The notes beneath the pieces were generated by a model. The model saw only the letters and a program-made list of their open reading frames with translations. It ran no database searches and had not been told where the DNA came from. A DNA stretch of 64,000 nucleotides from Ramlibacter tataouinensis (GTDB lineage Bacteria > Pseudomonadota > Gammaproteobacteria > Burkholderiales > Burkholderiaceae_C). The position numbers and the translations under genes are program-made. The DNA lies in NCBI RefSeq assembly GCF_027941915.1, contig NZ_CP116009.1:2790001-2854000 (forward strand), in the 5' to 3' direction. This document shows, piece by piece, positions 27,858 to 36,793 of the stretch (positions within the stretch are counted from its first letter, which is position 1; each line of letters opens with the position of its first letter).

Positions 27858-28253
27858 TTACGGGGACAGGATGCTGCCCAGGGGCGCCGCGCACACGTTG
27901 TGGCGGTTTTCCAGGCCGGGCGGACAGACCTTGTGCGATCCGGACCGGCGGTCCCAGGCCGGTGGCGTGCCGCTGTTGAGCACGTTCTCCAGCCCGGGGC
28001 CGGCCGGATTGGTGCCGAACGAGCCACCGCCGAGCAGCGAGGTGCGCGGGCGGTCGACGCCCGCCACCGGCGCTGCGGCCTCGGGCAGGGGTGCACCGGC
28101 CGCCATCGGCGTGCTCGGCACGCTCGGGCGGCTGGGGACCGAAGCACGTTCGGCGGCGCCGTCGATCCGCTCCGCGGCCCCCTCGGGCGCGGGCTGCGCC
28201 TGCACCGCCAGCGCCACGGCGGCCACTCCCAGCAAGCTCCAGCGGATCGGCAT
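27858..28253 (-). CDS. Small exported hypothetical protein
   Basis: No family recognised. The 131-residue product has a clear signal peptide (MPIRWSLLGVAAVALAVQA), then an Ala/Pro/Ser-rich mature part. A more ordered C terminus contains two cysteines (HKVCPPGLENRHNVCAAPLG) that could form a disulphide in the periplasm. It lies upstream of the ABC exporter on the same strand, 260 bases away, so common transcription is possible but not shown. Confidence 0.7.
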   Translation of the reverse strand: MPIRWSLLGVAAVALAVQAQPAPEGAAERIDGAAERASVPSRPSVPSTPMAAGAPLPEAAAPVAGVDRPRTSLLGGGSFGTNPAGPGLENVLNSGTPPAWDRRSGSHKVCPPGLENRHNVCAAPLGSILSP

Positions 28254-28383
28254 GGGCGGATGCTAGTGAGCCGCGGCGACGCGCTGTCGCCGGTGTAACC
28301 GGATGCAGCAACACCCGGGCCGTTCCGGATGGCTGGCCCGGCCGGCGCCGTCTTAGAGTGCCGGCGTCCTTGCAGGAGACGCC

Positions 28384-30015
28384 ATGAAGACCACCATGAT
28401 GGAAGTGCCGCTCTCGCTCAACCACCTGCTGGAGCGCGCGGGGCAGCTGTTCGCCGGCAACGAGATCGTCTCGCGCCTGCCCGACAAGTCGCTGCGCCGG
28501 CACACCTACGGCCAGTTCCATCGGCGCACCCGCGCGCTGGCCAGTGCGCTGCAGCGGCTGGGGCTGCGCAAGGGCGAGCGTGTGGCCACGCTGTGCTGGA
28601 ACCACCACGCGCACCTGGAAGCGTATTTCGGCATCCCGGCGGCCGGCGGCGTCATGCACACGCTGAACCTGCGGCTGGCGCCCGAGGAGATCGGCTGGAT
28701 CGCCGGCCATGCGAACGACCGCTTCCTGGTCGTCGACGACGTGCTGCTGCCGCTGTACCGGCAGTTCGCCGCGCTGCACCGGTTCGAGCGCGTGATCGTG
28801 TTTCCGTTCTCCGGCCAGCCGGTGCCGGCGGGGTTCGACGATTACGAAGCGCTGCTGGCCGATGCCGATCCGGAGCGCTTCCAGTACGCGCCGCACGACG
28901 AGAACGACCCGGTGGCCATGTGCTACACGTCCGGCACCACCGGGCGCCCGAAGGGCGTGGCCTATTCGCACCGCTCCACCGTCCTGCACACGCTGGTGGC
29001 CAGCCTGGGCGACTTCTGGGGGCTGCGCGGCACCGACGTGGTGCTGCCGGTCACGCCCATGTTCCATGCCAACAGCTGGGGCATGCCGTACGGCGCCGTG
29101 ATGATGGGCGTGAAGATGGTCTTTCCCGGGCCGCACCTGCATCCCGACGACCTGCTCGACCTGATGCAGCAGGAGCCGCCCACGCTGGCGCTGGGCGTGC
29201 CCACCATCTGGATGGCGCTGATCCAGGCCTACGAGGCTTCGCTGGCGCCGGACTCGCCCCACCACGGACGCTGGCGCTTGCCGCGCGGCATGCGCTCGCT
29301 GGTCGGCGGCGCCGCGGTGCCGGAGGCCCTGATCCGCGCTTTCGACAAGCACGGCATCTGGATCCTGCAGGGCTGGGGCATGACCGAGACCTCGCCGGTC
29401 TGCACCATCTCCTACCCGCGGGCCGAGTTGCGCGAGGCCGGCATGGACGAGCGCTACCGGCGCGCCGCCATGGCGGGCGTGCCGGTGCCGCTGGTGGACC
29501 TGCGGGTGCAGGGCGACGGCGGCAGCGACCAGCCCTGGGATGGCAGGAGCGTGGGCGAGATCCAGGTGCGCGGGCCGTTCATCACCGGCCGCTACCACGA
29601 GGTGCCGGTGGAGCCCGAGAAGTTCACCGCGGACGGCTGGCTGCGCACCGGCGACGTCGCCTCGGTCGATCCGTTCGGCTTCGTGCGCATCACCGATCGC
29701 ACCAAGGACCTGATCAAGTCCGGCGGCGAGTGGATCAGCTCGGTCGACCTGGAGAACGCGATCATGGCCCACCCGGCGATCGCCGAAGCGGCGGTGATCG
29801 CGGTGCCCGACGAGAAGTGGGGCGAGCGCCCGCTGGCCTGTGCCGTGAAGAAGCCGAACCACGCGGTGACTGCCGAAGACCTCAACACGCACCTGCTGGG
29901 CAACGGGTTCGCCAAGTGGCAGTTGCCCGACCGCTACGAATGGCTGGACGCGGTGCCGCGCACCTCCACCGGCAAGTTCTGGAAGCTCAAGCTGCGCGAG
30001 CGTTTCGCGCGCTGA
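28384..30015 (+). CDS. Acyl-CoA synthetase (AMP-forming, long-chain/medium-chain type)
   Basis: A 543-residue member of the ANL superfamily that activates a carboxylic acid to its CoA thioester. The AMP-binding motif is MCYTSGTTGRPKGVAYSH, followed by QGWGMTETSPVC, the hinge region GWLRTGDVASVD and the C-terminal catalytic Lys in STGKFWKLKLRERF. The sequence is of the FadD3/AlkK-like type used for medium- or long-chain and some aromatic acids. GGAGA precedes the ATG. It lies just upstream of a LivGFHMK transporter, suggesting uptake and activation of the same acid. Confidence 0.9.
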   Translation: MKTTMMEVPLSLNHLLERAGQLFAGNEIVSRLPDKSLRRHTYGQFHRRTRALASALQRLGLRKGERVATLCWNHHAHLEAYFGIPAAGGVMHTLNLRLAPEEIGWIAGHANDRFLVVDDVLLPLYRQFAALHRFERVIVFPFSGQPVPAGFDDYEALLADADPERFQYAPHDENDPVAMCYTSGTTGRPKGVAYSHRSTVLHTLVASLGDFWGLRGTDVVLPVTPMFHANSWGMPYGAVMMGVKMVFPGPHLHPDDLLDLMQQEPPTLALGVPTIWMALIQAYEASLAPDSPHHGRWRLPRGMRSLVGGAAVPEALIRAFDKHGIWILQGWGMTETSPVCTISYPRAELREAGMDERYRRAAMAGVPVPLVDLRVQGDGGSDQPWDGRSVGEIQVRGPFITGRYHEVPVEPEKFTADGWLRTGDVASVDPFGFVRITDRTKDLIKSGGEWISSVDLENAIMAHPAIAEAAVIAVPDEKWGERPLACAVKKPNHAVTAEDLNTHLLGNGFAKWQLPDRYEWLDAVPRTSTGKFWKLKLRERFAR

Positions 30016-30143
30016 GGGTTTTCCCGCCGCCGGCGGCCGACCGGGCGTCGGTGCCTCCGGGCAGTGCACCCGCGCCAAGGCGCCGCCATGGATGAGCCCT
30101 CAAGGCGCACGTGAGGCGACGAGTTCGCGCCGGGTTAACACGG

Positions 30144-30173
30144 TTGTTTGCATGGGGGCGGCGGTTCGATAAA
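30144..30173 (+). promoter_or_regulatory. Probable promoter of the liv operon
   Basis: A -35-like TTGTTT at 30144-30149 and a -10-like GATAAA at 30168-30173 are separated by 18 bases. The predicted start would lie about 28 bases before the livG ATG. The match to consensus is moderate. Confidence 0.4.
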
Positions 30174-30207
30174 GGCGAAAGGACTTCCCCTCTGCCGCGC
30201 GCCGACC

Positions 30208-30990
30208 ATGCCCATCGCCGATGACCCGCCGCTGCTCGATGTCCGCGGCGTGACCGTGCGGTTCGGCGGCATCACGGCGCTCGACCGGGTGTCGTTCCAG
30301 GTGCGGGCCGGCACCATCGCCGGGCTGATCGGTCCGAATGGCGCCGGCAAGACCACGCTGTTCAATTGCCTCTCGCGGCTGTACGGCTTCAGCGAAGGCT
30401 CCATCCTGTTCGAGGGCCGGCCGCTGCAGGAGCACGCCGCCCACCGGATCGCCGCGCTGGGGATCAGCCGCACCTTCCAGAACCTGGCGCTGTTCCGCAC
30501 CATGAGCGTTCGCGACAACGTCATGGTGGGTGGCCATTGCCGCAGCTCGAGCGGCTTCCTGTCCAACGCGCTGCGCCTGCCGGCGGTGCGGCGGGAGGAG
30601 CAGGCGCTGGGCGAGCAGGCCAACCGCATGATCGAGCTGCTGGAGCTGGGGCCGGTGGCGCGCCGTCCCGTGTCCGACCTGCCGTTCGGCACCCAGAAGC
30701 GGGTCGAGTTCGCGCGCGCCCTGCTCAGCCGGCCCACGCTGCTGCTGCTGGACGAGCCGGCCGCCGGCCTCAACCACGAGGAGGTGGACGAGCTGCGCCA
30801 GCTGCTGCGCCGCATCCAGGCGGAACTGGCGCTCACCATCCTGCTGGTGGAGCACCACATGAACCTGGTGATGCGCGTGTCCGACCAGGTGGTCGCGCTC
30901 GACTTCGGCCGCAAGATCGTGGACGGCACGCCGGCGCAGGTGCAGGCCGACCCCGACGTGGTGCGCGCCTACCTCGGGGTGGAAGCATGA
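30208..30990 (+). CDS. livG: Branched-chain amino acid-type ABC transporter ATPase LivG
   Basis: A 260-residue cytoplasmic ATPase of the HAAT (hydrophobic amino acid) uptake family. Walker A is GPNGAGKTTLFN, the signature is the LivG-type variant SDLPFGTQKRVEFARAL, and Walker B is LLLLDEPAAGLN. The second in-frame ATG (30208) is chosen because the extra N terminus of the longer frame is not conserved and starts before the promoter's expected start. It overlaps livF by four bases. Confidence 0.92.
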   Translation: MPIADDPPLLDVRGVTVRFGGITALDRVSFQVRAGTIAGLIGPNGAGKTTLFNCLSRLYGFSEGSILFEGRPLQEHAAHRIAALGISRTFQNLALFRTMSVRDNVMVGGHCRSSSGFLSNALRLPAVRREEQALGEQANRMIELLELGPVARRPVSDLPFGTQKRVEFARALLSRPTLLLLDEPAAGLNHEEVDELRQLLRRIQAELALTILLVEHHMNLVMRVSDQVVALDFGRKIVDGTPAQVQADPDVVRAYLGVEA

Positions 30991-31700
30991 CCGCGATGCT
31001 GCAAGCCAGCAACCTGCACGCCCAGTACGGCCCCACCCGCGTGCTGCACGGCATCGACTTCGAAGTGCGGCAGGGCGGCATCACCACCATCCTGGGCGCC
31101 AACGGCGCCGGCAAGACCACCGCGCTGCGTGCGGTGTGCGGCATGGTTCGCGCGCAGGGCGAGGTCCGGCTGGCCGGCGAGCGCATCGACGGCAAGACCA
31201 CCGAAACCATCGTGCGGCTCGGCGTGGCGCACGTGCCCGACGGCCGCGGCACCTTCCTGAACCTGACGGTGGAGGAGAACCTGCGCCTGGGCGCGTACAC
31301 GCGGCGCGACCGCGCGCAGGTCCAGGCCGATTTCGACCGCATGTACGGGTACTTCCCGCGGCTGCGCGAGCGGCTGCGCCAGCAGGCCGGCACCCTGTCG
31401 GGCGGCGAGCAGCAGATGCTGGCGGTGTCGCGCGCGCTGATGCTGCGGCCGCGCCTGCTGCTGCTGGACGAACCCTCGTTCGGGCTGGCGCCGCTGGTGG
31501 TGCAGGAACTGTTCGAGATCCTCGCCGCCATCAACAAGGCCGAGGGCACCAGCATGCTGCTGGTCGAGCAGAACGCCTCGCTGGCGCTGAAGCTGGCCGA
31601 CCACGCCTACCTGCTGGAGACCGGCCGCGTGGTGATCTCCGGCACCGCCGAGTCGATCCGCGACGACGAGTCGGTGCGGCGCTCCTACCTGGGCTACTGA
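30987..31700 (+). CDS. livF: Branched-chain amino acid-type ABC transporter ATPase LivF
   Basis: A 237-residue partner ATPase of LivG. Walker A GANGAGKTTAL, signature LSGGEQQMLAVSRAL and Walker B LLLLDEPSFGLAP are intact. It starts with ATG inside the livG stop (ATGA) and is followed by livH after 13 bases. It works with LivG to power the LivHM permease. Confidence 0.92.
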   Translation: MTAMLQASNLHAQYGPTRVLHGIDFEVRQGGITTILGANGAGKTTALRAVCGMVRAQGEVRLAGERIDGKTTETIVRLGVAHVPDGRGTFLNLTVEENLRLGAYTRRDRAQVQADFDRMYGYFPRLRERLRQQAGTLSGGEQQMLAVSRALMLRPRLLLLDEPSFGLAPLVVQELFEILAAINKAEGTSMLLVEQNASLALKLADHAYLLETGRVVISGTAESIRDDESVRRSYLGY

Positions 31701-31713
31701 AGGGAAAGCGCGC

Positions 31714-32583
31714 GTGGAACTGCTGCTGCACCAGATCCTGGCCGGCCTGGCCACCGGCGGCATCTACGCCAGCGTGGCGCTGGCGCTGGTCATGATCTAC
31801 CAGGCCACCCACCTGGTGAACTTCGCCCAGGGCGAGATGGCCATGTTCGCCACCTACATCGCCTGGTCGCTGATGCAGGCGGGGCTGCCGTACTGGGTCG
31901 CCTTCTTCCTGACGGTCGCCATCGCCTTCGCCGCCGGCGTGCTGATCGAGCGGGTGATCATCCAGCCGGTCGAGAACGCGCCGGTGCTGTCGGTGGTGAT
32001 CGTCTTCATCGGCCTGCTGGTGATCTTCAACAGCCTGGCCGGGTGGATCTACACCTACACGATCAAGCCCTTCCCGAGTCCGTTCCCCTCGGGCAGCTTG
32101 CTGGACAACAGGTATCTGTCCTCGCACGAACTCGGCTCGATGGCCGTCACGCTGGTCGTGCTGGGGCTGGTGTTCGCCTTCTTCCGCTACACGCCGCTCG
32201 GCCTGGCGATGCGGGCGGCGGCGCAGAACCCGGCCTCCAGCCGGCTGGTGGGCGTGCGGGTCGGCTGGATGCTGGCGCTCGGCTGGGGTCTGGCCTCGGC
32301 GATCGGCGCGGTGGCCGGGATCATGGTCGCGCCCATCGTGTTCCTGGAGCCCAACATGATGGGCGGCATCCTGCTGTACGCCTTTGCCGGCGCGCTGCTG
32401 GGCGGCATCGACAGCCCGGGTGGCGCGGTGCTCGGCGGCTTCCTGGTGGGCGTGCTGGAGAACGTGGTCGGTGTCTACCTGGGCACCGAGCTGAAGCTGA
32501 CCGTGGCCCTGGTGATCATCGTCGCGGTGCTGGTGGTGCGGCCCTCGGGGCTGCTGGGCAAGGTGCACGTGGCGCGGGTATGA
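31714..32583 (+). CDS. livH: Branched-chain amino acid-type ABC transporter permease LivH
   Basis: A 289-residue inner-membrane permease with about eight membrane segments. The start region LLLHQILAGLATGGIYASVALALVMIY and the cytoplasmic loop GLAMRAAAQNPASSRLVGV are typical of LivH. It starts with GTG at 31714 with GGGAAAG upstream. The stop overlaps the livM ATG. Confidence 0.92.
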   Translation: MELLLHQILAGLATGGIYASVALALVMIYQATHLVNFAQGEMAMFATYIAWSLMQAGLPYWVAFFLTVAIAFAAGVLIERVIIQPVENAPVLSVVIVFIGLLVIFNSLAGWIYTYTIKPFPSPFPSGSLLDNRYLSSHELGSMAVTLVVLGLVFAFFRYTPLGLAMRAAAQNPASSRLVGVRVGWMLALGWGLASAIGAVAGIMVAPIVFLEPNMMGGILLYAFAGALLGGIDSPGGAVLGGFLVGVLENVVGVYLGTELKLTVALVIIVAVLVVRPSGLLGKVHVARV

Positions 32584-33608
32584 GCAGCATGGAAACGCCT
32601 CCCTCGGTGCCGGTGATGCCGGCGCGGGCCACCGGCGACCGGCCGCCTGGCGCGCTGTCCGTCGACCGGCAGCAGACGATCGGGCTGGTGCTGCTGGCCA
32701 TCGGCGCCTGCGCGCTGCCGTTCGTGCTGGGCAACTACCAGGTGTTCCAGATCACGCTGGCGCTGTCCTATGCGATTGCGCTGCTGGGGCTGAACATGCT
32801 GACCGGCTACAACGGCCAGATCTCGCTGGGCCACGGCGCGTTCTTCGCCATCGGCGCCTACACCGCCGCGATCCTGATGGAGACGGCCGGCGTCCCGTAC
32901 TGGGCGGCCATCCCGGTGGCCGGACTGGTGTGCCTGGTCGCCGGCTTCCTGTTCGGGCTGCCGGCGCTGCGGCTGGAGGGCCTGTACCTGGCGCTGGCGA
33001 CCTTCGCGCTGGGCGTGGCGATGCCGCAGATCCTCAAGCACAAGGCGCTGGAGCACTGGACCGGCGGCTCCATGGGCGTGGTGCTGATCAAGCCCGACCC
33101 GCCGGCCTGGGCGCCGCTGTCGCAGGACCAGTGGCTGTACTTCTTCACGCTGGCCTGGACCGCGGGGCTGTTCTGGGCCGGCTGGAACCTGCTGCGCGGC
33201 CGCGTGGGCCGGGCGCTGGTGGCGATCCGCGACCAGCCCATCGCCGCCCAGGCCATGGGCGTGAACACCGCGCTGTACAAGTCGCTCACCTTCGGGGTGT
33301 CGGCGCTGTACACCGGCGTGGCCGGCGCGCTGGCGGCCATCGCCGTGCAGTTCGCCTCGCCGGATTCGTTCACCATCTTCCTGTCGCTCACGCTGCTGGT
33401 CGGCGTGGTGGTGGGCGGGCTGGCGTCGATCTCGGGGGCACTGTACGGCGCCCTCTTCATCCAGTTCATCCCCAACATCGCCGACCAGATCTCCAAGGCG
33501 GCGCCGTGGGCGATCTACGGCATCTTCCTGATCGGCTTCATGTACCTCATGCCCTCGGGCGTCGCGGGCCTGATCCGGCTCGTTCGGCACCGGTTGGCAA
33601 ACCGGTAG
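32580..33608 (+). CDS. livM: Branched-chain amino acid-type ABC transporter permease LivM
   Basis: A 342-residue second permease subunit. After a 30-residue hydrophilic N terminus it has about ten membrane segments, with the family motif GYNGQISLGHGAFFAIGAY and the ATPase-coupling loop GRALVAIRDQPIAAQAMGV. The four-base overlap with livH shows translational coupling. Confidence 0.92.
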   Translation: MSSMETPPSVPVMPARATGDRPPGALSVDRQQTIGLVLLAIGACALPFVLGNYQVFQITLALSYAIALLGLNMLTGYNGQISLGHGAFFAIGAYTAAILMETAGVPYWAAIPVAGLVCLVAGFLFGLPALRLEGLYLALATFALGVAMPQILKHKALEHWTGGSMGVVLIKPDPPAWAPLSQDQWLYFFTLAWTAGLFWAGWNLLRGRVGRALVAIRDQPIAAQAMGVNTALYKSLTFGVSALYTGVAGALAAIAVQFASPDSFTIFLSLTLLVGVVVGGLASISGALYGALFIQFIPNIADQISKAAPWAIYGIFLIGFMYLMPSGVAGLIRLVRHRLANR

Positions 33609-33665
33609 CGACCCTCGCGGCCGCTTGTGTGCAAGCGTGACTGTGTGAACTGGAAAGGAAGGACC

Positions 33666-34874
33666 ATGACATCCACCAAGATTCCCCGCCGCTCCCTCGT
33701 GCTGGGCGCCGGCGCCGCGGTCGGCGCCTCCCTGCTGCCCATGCGCTCGTTCGGCCAGGCCAAGGAGATCAAGCTCGGCCAGACCATGCCCTACAGCGGG
33801 CCGGCGTCGGCCTACGGGACCATCGGCAAGGTCGAGCAGGCCTACTTCAGGATGATCAACGACGGCGGCGGCATCAACGGCCGGATGATCAACCTGGTCT
33901 CGGTCGACGACGGCTACAGCCCGCCCAAGGCGGTGGAGCAGGTGCGCAAGCTGGTCGAGCAGGAGCAGGTGCTGGCGCTGTTCCAGACGCTGGGCACGCC
34001 GAGCAACTCGGCGATCCACAAGTACGTCAACGCCAGGAAGGTGCCGCACCTGTTCGTGGCCACGGGCGCGACCAAGTGGAACGATCCGAAGAACTTCCCC
34101 TGGACGTTCGGGCTGAACCTGAGCTACCAGACCGAAGGCGAGATCTACGCGCAGTACCTGCTGAAGAACAAGCCCAACGCGAAGATCGCGGTCCTCTACC
34201 AGAACGACGACTACGGCAAGGACGTGCTGGCCGGCGTCAAGCAGGTGCTCAAGGGGGACAAGGCGAAGATGATCGTGGCCGAGCAGACCTATGAAGTGAC
34301 CGACCCGACGATCGATTCGCAGATCCTCACGCTCAAGGCCTCGGGCGCCGACACCTTCATCAACATCACCACCCCCAAGTTCGCGGCCCAGGCCGTGCGC
34401 AAGGTGCCCGATTCCGGCTGGAAGCCGCTGCACCTGTTGAACAACGTGGGTGCCTCGGTCGGGTCGGTGCTGACGCCGGCGGGGCTGGACAAGTCGGTCG
34501 GCCTGGTCACGGTGAACTACTACAAGGACGCCAACGATCCGCAGTGGAAGGACGACCCGGCCATGCTCAAGTGGCGCGGCTTCATGGGCAAGTACTACCG
34601 CGACGGCGACGTCGCCGACGCCAGCAACATCTACGGCGTGCTCGCGGCCGAGCTGATGGTGCAGGTGCTCAAGCAGTGCGGCAACGATCTCTCGCGCGAC
34701 AACATCCGCAAGCAGGCCGAAAGCCTGAAGAACTTCAGGTCGGAACTGCTGCTGCCGGGGATCACCGTCAATACCAGCCCCACGGACCATGCCCCGATCG
34801 AGCAGGCCCAGCTGGCCCGCTTCGACGGCAAGCAGTGGGTGCTGTTCGGCGAGGTGCTGGGCGGCGCGCAGTGA
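33666..34874 (+). CDS. Periplasmic substrate-binding protein of the Liv-type transporter
   Basis: A 402-residue type I periplasmic binding protein. The signal peptide carries a twin-arginine-like start (IPRRSLVLGAGAAVGASLL) and ends near AFG/FGQA. The mature part begins KEIKLGQTMPYSGPASAYG, as in LivK/HAAT-binding proteins. GGAAAGGA lies upstream of the ATG. LivK homologues of this cluster type may bind amino acids, fatty acids or aromatic acids. The neighbouring acyl-CoA ligase favours an organic acid, but this is inference. Confidence 0.88.
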   Translation: MTSTKIPRRSLVLGAGAAVGASLLPMRSFGQAKEIKLGQTMPYSGPASAYGTIGKVEQAYFRMINDGGGINGRMINLVSVDDGYSPPKAVEQVRKLVEQEQVLALFQTLGTPSNSAIHKYVNARKVPHLFVATGATKWNDPKNFPWTFGLNLSYQTEGEIYAQYLLKNKPNAKIAVLYQNDDYGKDVLAGVKQVLKGDKAKMIVAEQTYEVTDPTIDSQILTLKASGADTFINITTPKFAAQAVRKVPDSGWKPLHLLNNVGASVGSVLTPAGLDKSVGLVTVNYYKDANDPQWKDDPAMLKWRGFMGKYYRDGDVADASNIYGVLAAELMVQVLKQCGNDLSRDNIRKQAESLKNFRSELLLPGITVNTSPTDHAPIEQAQLARFDGKQWVLFGEVLGGAQ

Positions 34875-34996
34875 CGGCTGCGCAGGCGCGCTCGCCCCGC
34901 GCCACGCGTCCCGCGCATGACTGCCATGGCCGAGGTCGCCGGTTAGAGTCGCGACCCAGCGGCCCCGAGCCGGCCGCGGATTGCCACTGCCCGCCC

Positions 34997-35452
34997 ATGA
35001 GAACTTTCGCCTCCCTCGAAGAGCTGGCCGCCCTGGTCGGCCAGGACGTCGCCGTCAGCGACTGGATCACCATCACCCAGGAGCAGGTCAACCGCTTTGC
35101 CGAGGCCACCGGCGACCACCAGTGGATCCACGTCGATGTCGAGCGGGCCAAGGCCGGGCCGTTCGGCGCTCCGATCGCCCACGGCTTCCTGACCCTGTCG
35201 CTGCTGCCCCGGCTGTTCGAGAGCGCGGTGCGCATCGAAGGCACGCGCATGGGCGTGAACTATGGGCTCAACAAGGTGCGGTTCACCGCGCCGGTGCCGG
35301 TGGGCAGCCGGGTGCGCGGACACATGGCCCTGCTGGCCTGCGAGCCGCTGGAAGGGCGCGGCATGCAGATCACCTGGAAAGTGACGGTGGAGCTCGAAGG
35401 GTCCGACCGTCCGGCCTGTGTGGCCGAGTCGATCGCGCGTCGCTACGCCTGA
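34997..35452 (+). CDS. MaoC-like hotdog hydratase
   Basis: A 151-residue MaoC/NodN-type (R)-specific enoyl-CoA hydratase-like protein. The catalytic Asp40 and His45 are in FAEATGDHQWIHVD, followed by PIAHGFLTLSLLP. It follows the binding protein by 122 bases and has its own -10-like TTAGAGT about 50 bases upstream. In this context it may hydrate an enoyl-CoA made from the acid imported and activated by the upstream genes. Confidence 0.88.
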   Translation: MRTFASLEELAALVGQDVAVSDWITITQEQVNRFAEATGDHQWIHVDVERAKAGPFGAPIAHGFLTLSLLPRLFESAVRIEGTRMGVNYGLNKVRFTAPVPVGSRVRGHMALLACEPLEGRGMQITWKVTVELEGSDRPACVAESIARRYA

Positions 35453-35463
35453 GGCGTCCCCCG

Positions 35464-35493
35464 AAAAAATGGCCGGCGCACGGGCGCCGGCCA
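35464..35493 (-). terminator. Rho-independent terminator downstream of trmL
   Basis: A perfect ten-base stem (TGGCCGGCGC/GCGCCGGCCA, loop ACGG) is followed on the minus strand by six T residues (A-run at 35464-35469 on the plus strand). It lies about 125 bases after the trmL stop and would end the comF-trmL transcript. It also separates that transcript from the convergent maoC gene. Confidence 0.85.
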
Positions 35494-35507
35494 CAAGGGA
35501 GTGATGA

Positions 35508-35617
35508 TCACGAGCGGCCGCGCGGACGCGGGCCGGCCTTGGACTTGGCTGCCGCCGCGCAGGTCTTCAAGCCCGGCCGCGTGCAACCGTCCTGGGCAAA
35601 GTGTGTGGCTTCGCCGC
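35508..35617 (-). other. Possible short reading frame after trmL
   Basis: Between the trmL stop and its terminator, one frame reads ATHFAQDGCTRPGLKTCAAAAKSKAGPRPRGRS and stops at 35508-35510. It is small and basic with two Cys. No ATG is present in it; it could start at a CTG overlapping the trmL stop or be only the 3' untranslated region. Low confidence. Confidence 0.2.
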
Positions 35618-36088
35618 TCAGGCAAAGCCGTTCTGGCGCCAGGCCTCGAACACGGTGACGGCCACGGCGTTGGACAGGTTCAGGCTGCGCTGGCCCGGCC
35701 GCATCGGCAGGCGCAGCCGCTGCGCCGGCGCAAAGGACTCGCGCAAGGGCGATGGCAGGCCGCGCGTTTCGGCGCCGAACACCAGCCAGTCACCGGCCCG
35801 GAATCCGACCTCGTGCACCAGGCGCGTGCCATGGGTGGTGAGGGCGAAGGTGCGCTGGGGATCGGGCCGTTCCGAGGCGAGCAGGGTGTCCCAGCCGGCG
35901 TGCCGCCGGACCTCGGCGTACTCGTGGTAGTCCAGCCCGGCCCGGCGCAGCAGCCGGTCGTCCATGGAGAAGCCCAGCGGCTCGACCAGGTGCAGGGTGC
36001 AGCCGGTGTTGGCGGCCAGCCGGATCACGTTGCCGGTGTTGGGCGGAATCTCCGGCTCGACCAGGACGATGTGGAACACGGGCTTCAA
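35618..36088 (-). CDS. trmL: tRNA (cytidine(34)-2'-O)-methyltransferase
   Basis: A 156-residue SPOUT-fold methyltransferase that 2'-O-methylates the wobble base of certain leucine tRNAs. Motifs are VLVEPEIPPNTGNVIRLAANTG, LVFGAETRGLP and the knot sequence RSLNLSNAVAVTVFEAW. It starts with TTG at 36088, inside the comF stop (four-base TTGA overlap), which gives the family N terminus. A terminator lies downstream. Confidence 0.95.
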   Translation of the reverse strand: MKPVFHIVLVEPEIPPNTGNVIRLAANTGCTLHLVEPLGFSMDDRLLRRAGLDYHEYAEVRRHAGWDTLLASERPDPQRTFALTTHGTRLVHEVGFRAGDWLVFGAETRGLPSPLRESFAPAQRLRLPMRPGQRSLNLSNAVAVTVFEAWRQNGFA

Positions 36089-36786
36089 ACCTCCTCGGTG
36101 CGGGCCAGCACCACGGCCGACACCTGCGATGCGCCGGCGGCGCGGAACACCCCGGCCAGCGCGAACAGGGAAGCGCCGCTGGTCATGACGTCGTCGACCA
36201 GTACGATGCGGCGCCCGCGCGCCTCGTGCGCCCGGGCCGGCTCCAGCGCGAAGGCGTGGCGCAGGTTGGCCAGGCGCGCCTCGCGGTCGAGCCGCGCCTG
36301 CGCCGGCGTATCGCGCAGCCGCAGCGCCAGCGTCGCGTCGGCACGCCCGGGCGCCAGCCGCCGCGCCAGTTCATGGGCCTGGTTGAAGCCGCGCGCCGCC
36401 AGCCGCTCGCGCGCCAGCGGCATCGGCACCACGCGATCGGCGCTGTCCAGGCAATCGCGCACCGCGCCGCGCGACAGCAGCAGGCGGGCAAAGCAGTCGG
36501 CCCAGCCGGGCTGGCCGGCAAACTTGAACTGCCCGATCAGCCCGGCCCAGGGATAGCCGTAGCTGACGGCGGCGTGGCAGGCATCGAGCACCGGCGGCTG
36601 CCCGGCGCAGCGGCCGCAGCGTTCGACGCCGACCGGCAGCGCCAGGGCACACAGGCGGCAGCGGGGACGCGGCTCGGCGAACCGCTCCAGGCACGGCCCG
36701 CACAGCGGCTGCGCCGGCCAGGCGCGGCAGGCCTCGCATTGCGCGGGCGCTGCCGCCGAAAGGCCTTGCACGAGCTGCCGGAACAT
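36085..36786 (-). CDS. ComF-family phosphoribosyltransferase-like protein
   Basis: A 233-residue protein with an N-terminal four-Cys zinc knuckle (CEAC, CGPC, CRLC, CGRC) and a C-terminal phosphoribosyltransferase fold with the PRPP-loop motif RRIVLVDDVMTSGAS. ComF proteins act in DNA uptake/competence in several bacteria. ATG at 36786 is the first in-frame start; the open frame continues upstream through the divergent gene without conservation. Confidence 0.9.
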   Translation of the reverse strand: MFRQLVQGLSAAAPAQCEACRAWPAQPLCGPCLERFAEPRPRCRLCALALPVGVERCGRCAGQPPVLDACHAAVSYGYPWAGLIGQFKFAGQPGWADCFARLLLSRGAVRDCLDSADRVVPMPLARERLAARGFNQAHELARRLAPGRADATLALRLRDTPAQARLDREARLANLRHAFALEPARAHEARGRRIVLVDDVMTSGASLFALAGVFRAAGASQVSAVVLARTEEV

Positions 36787-36793
36787 GGCGGTC

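Noticed and set aside
27598-30078. Upstream extension of the ABC exporter frame to about 1450 residues
   Set aside because: The extension runs antisense through the acyl-CoA ligase and has no domain; the exporter starts at 27597.
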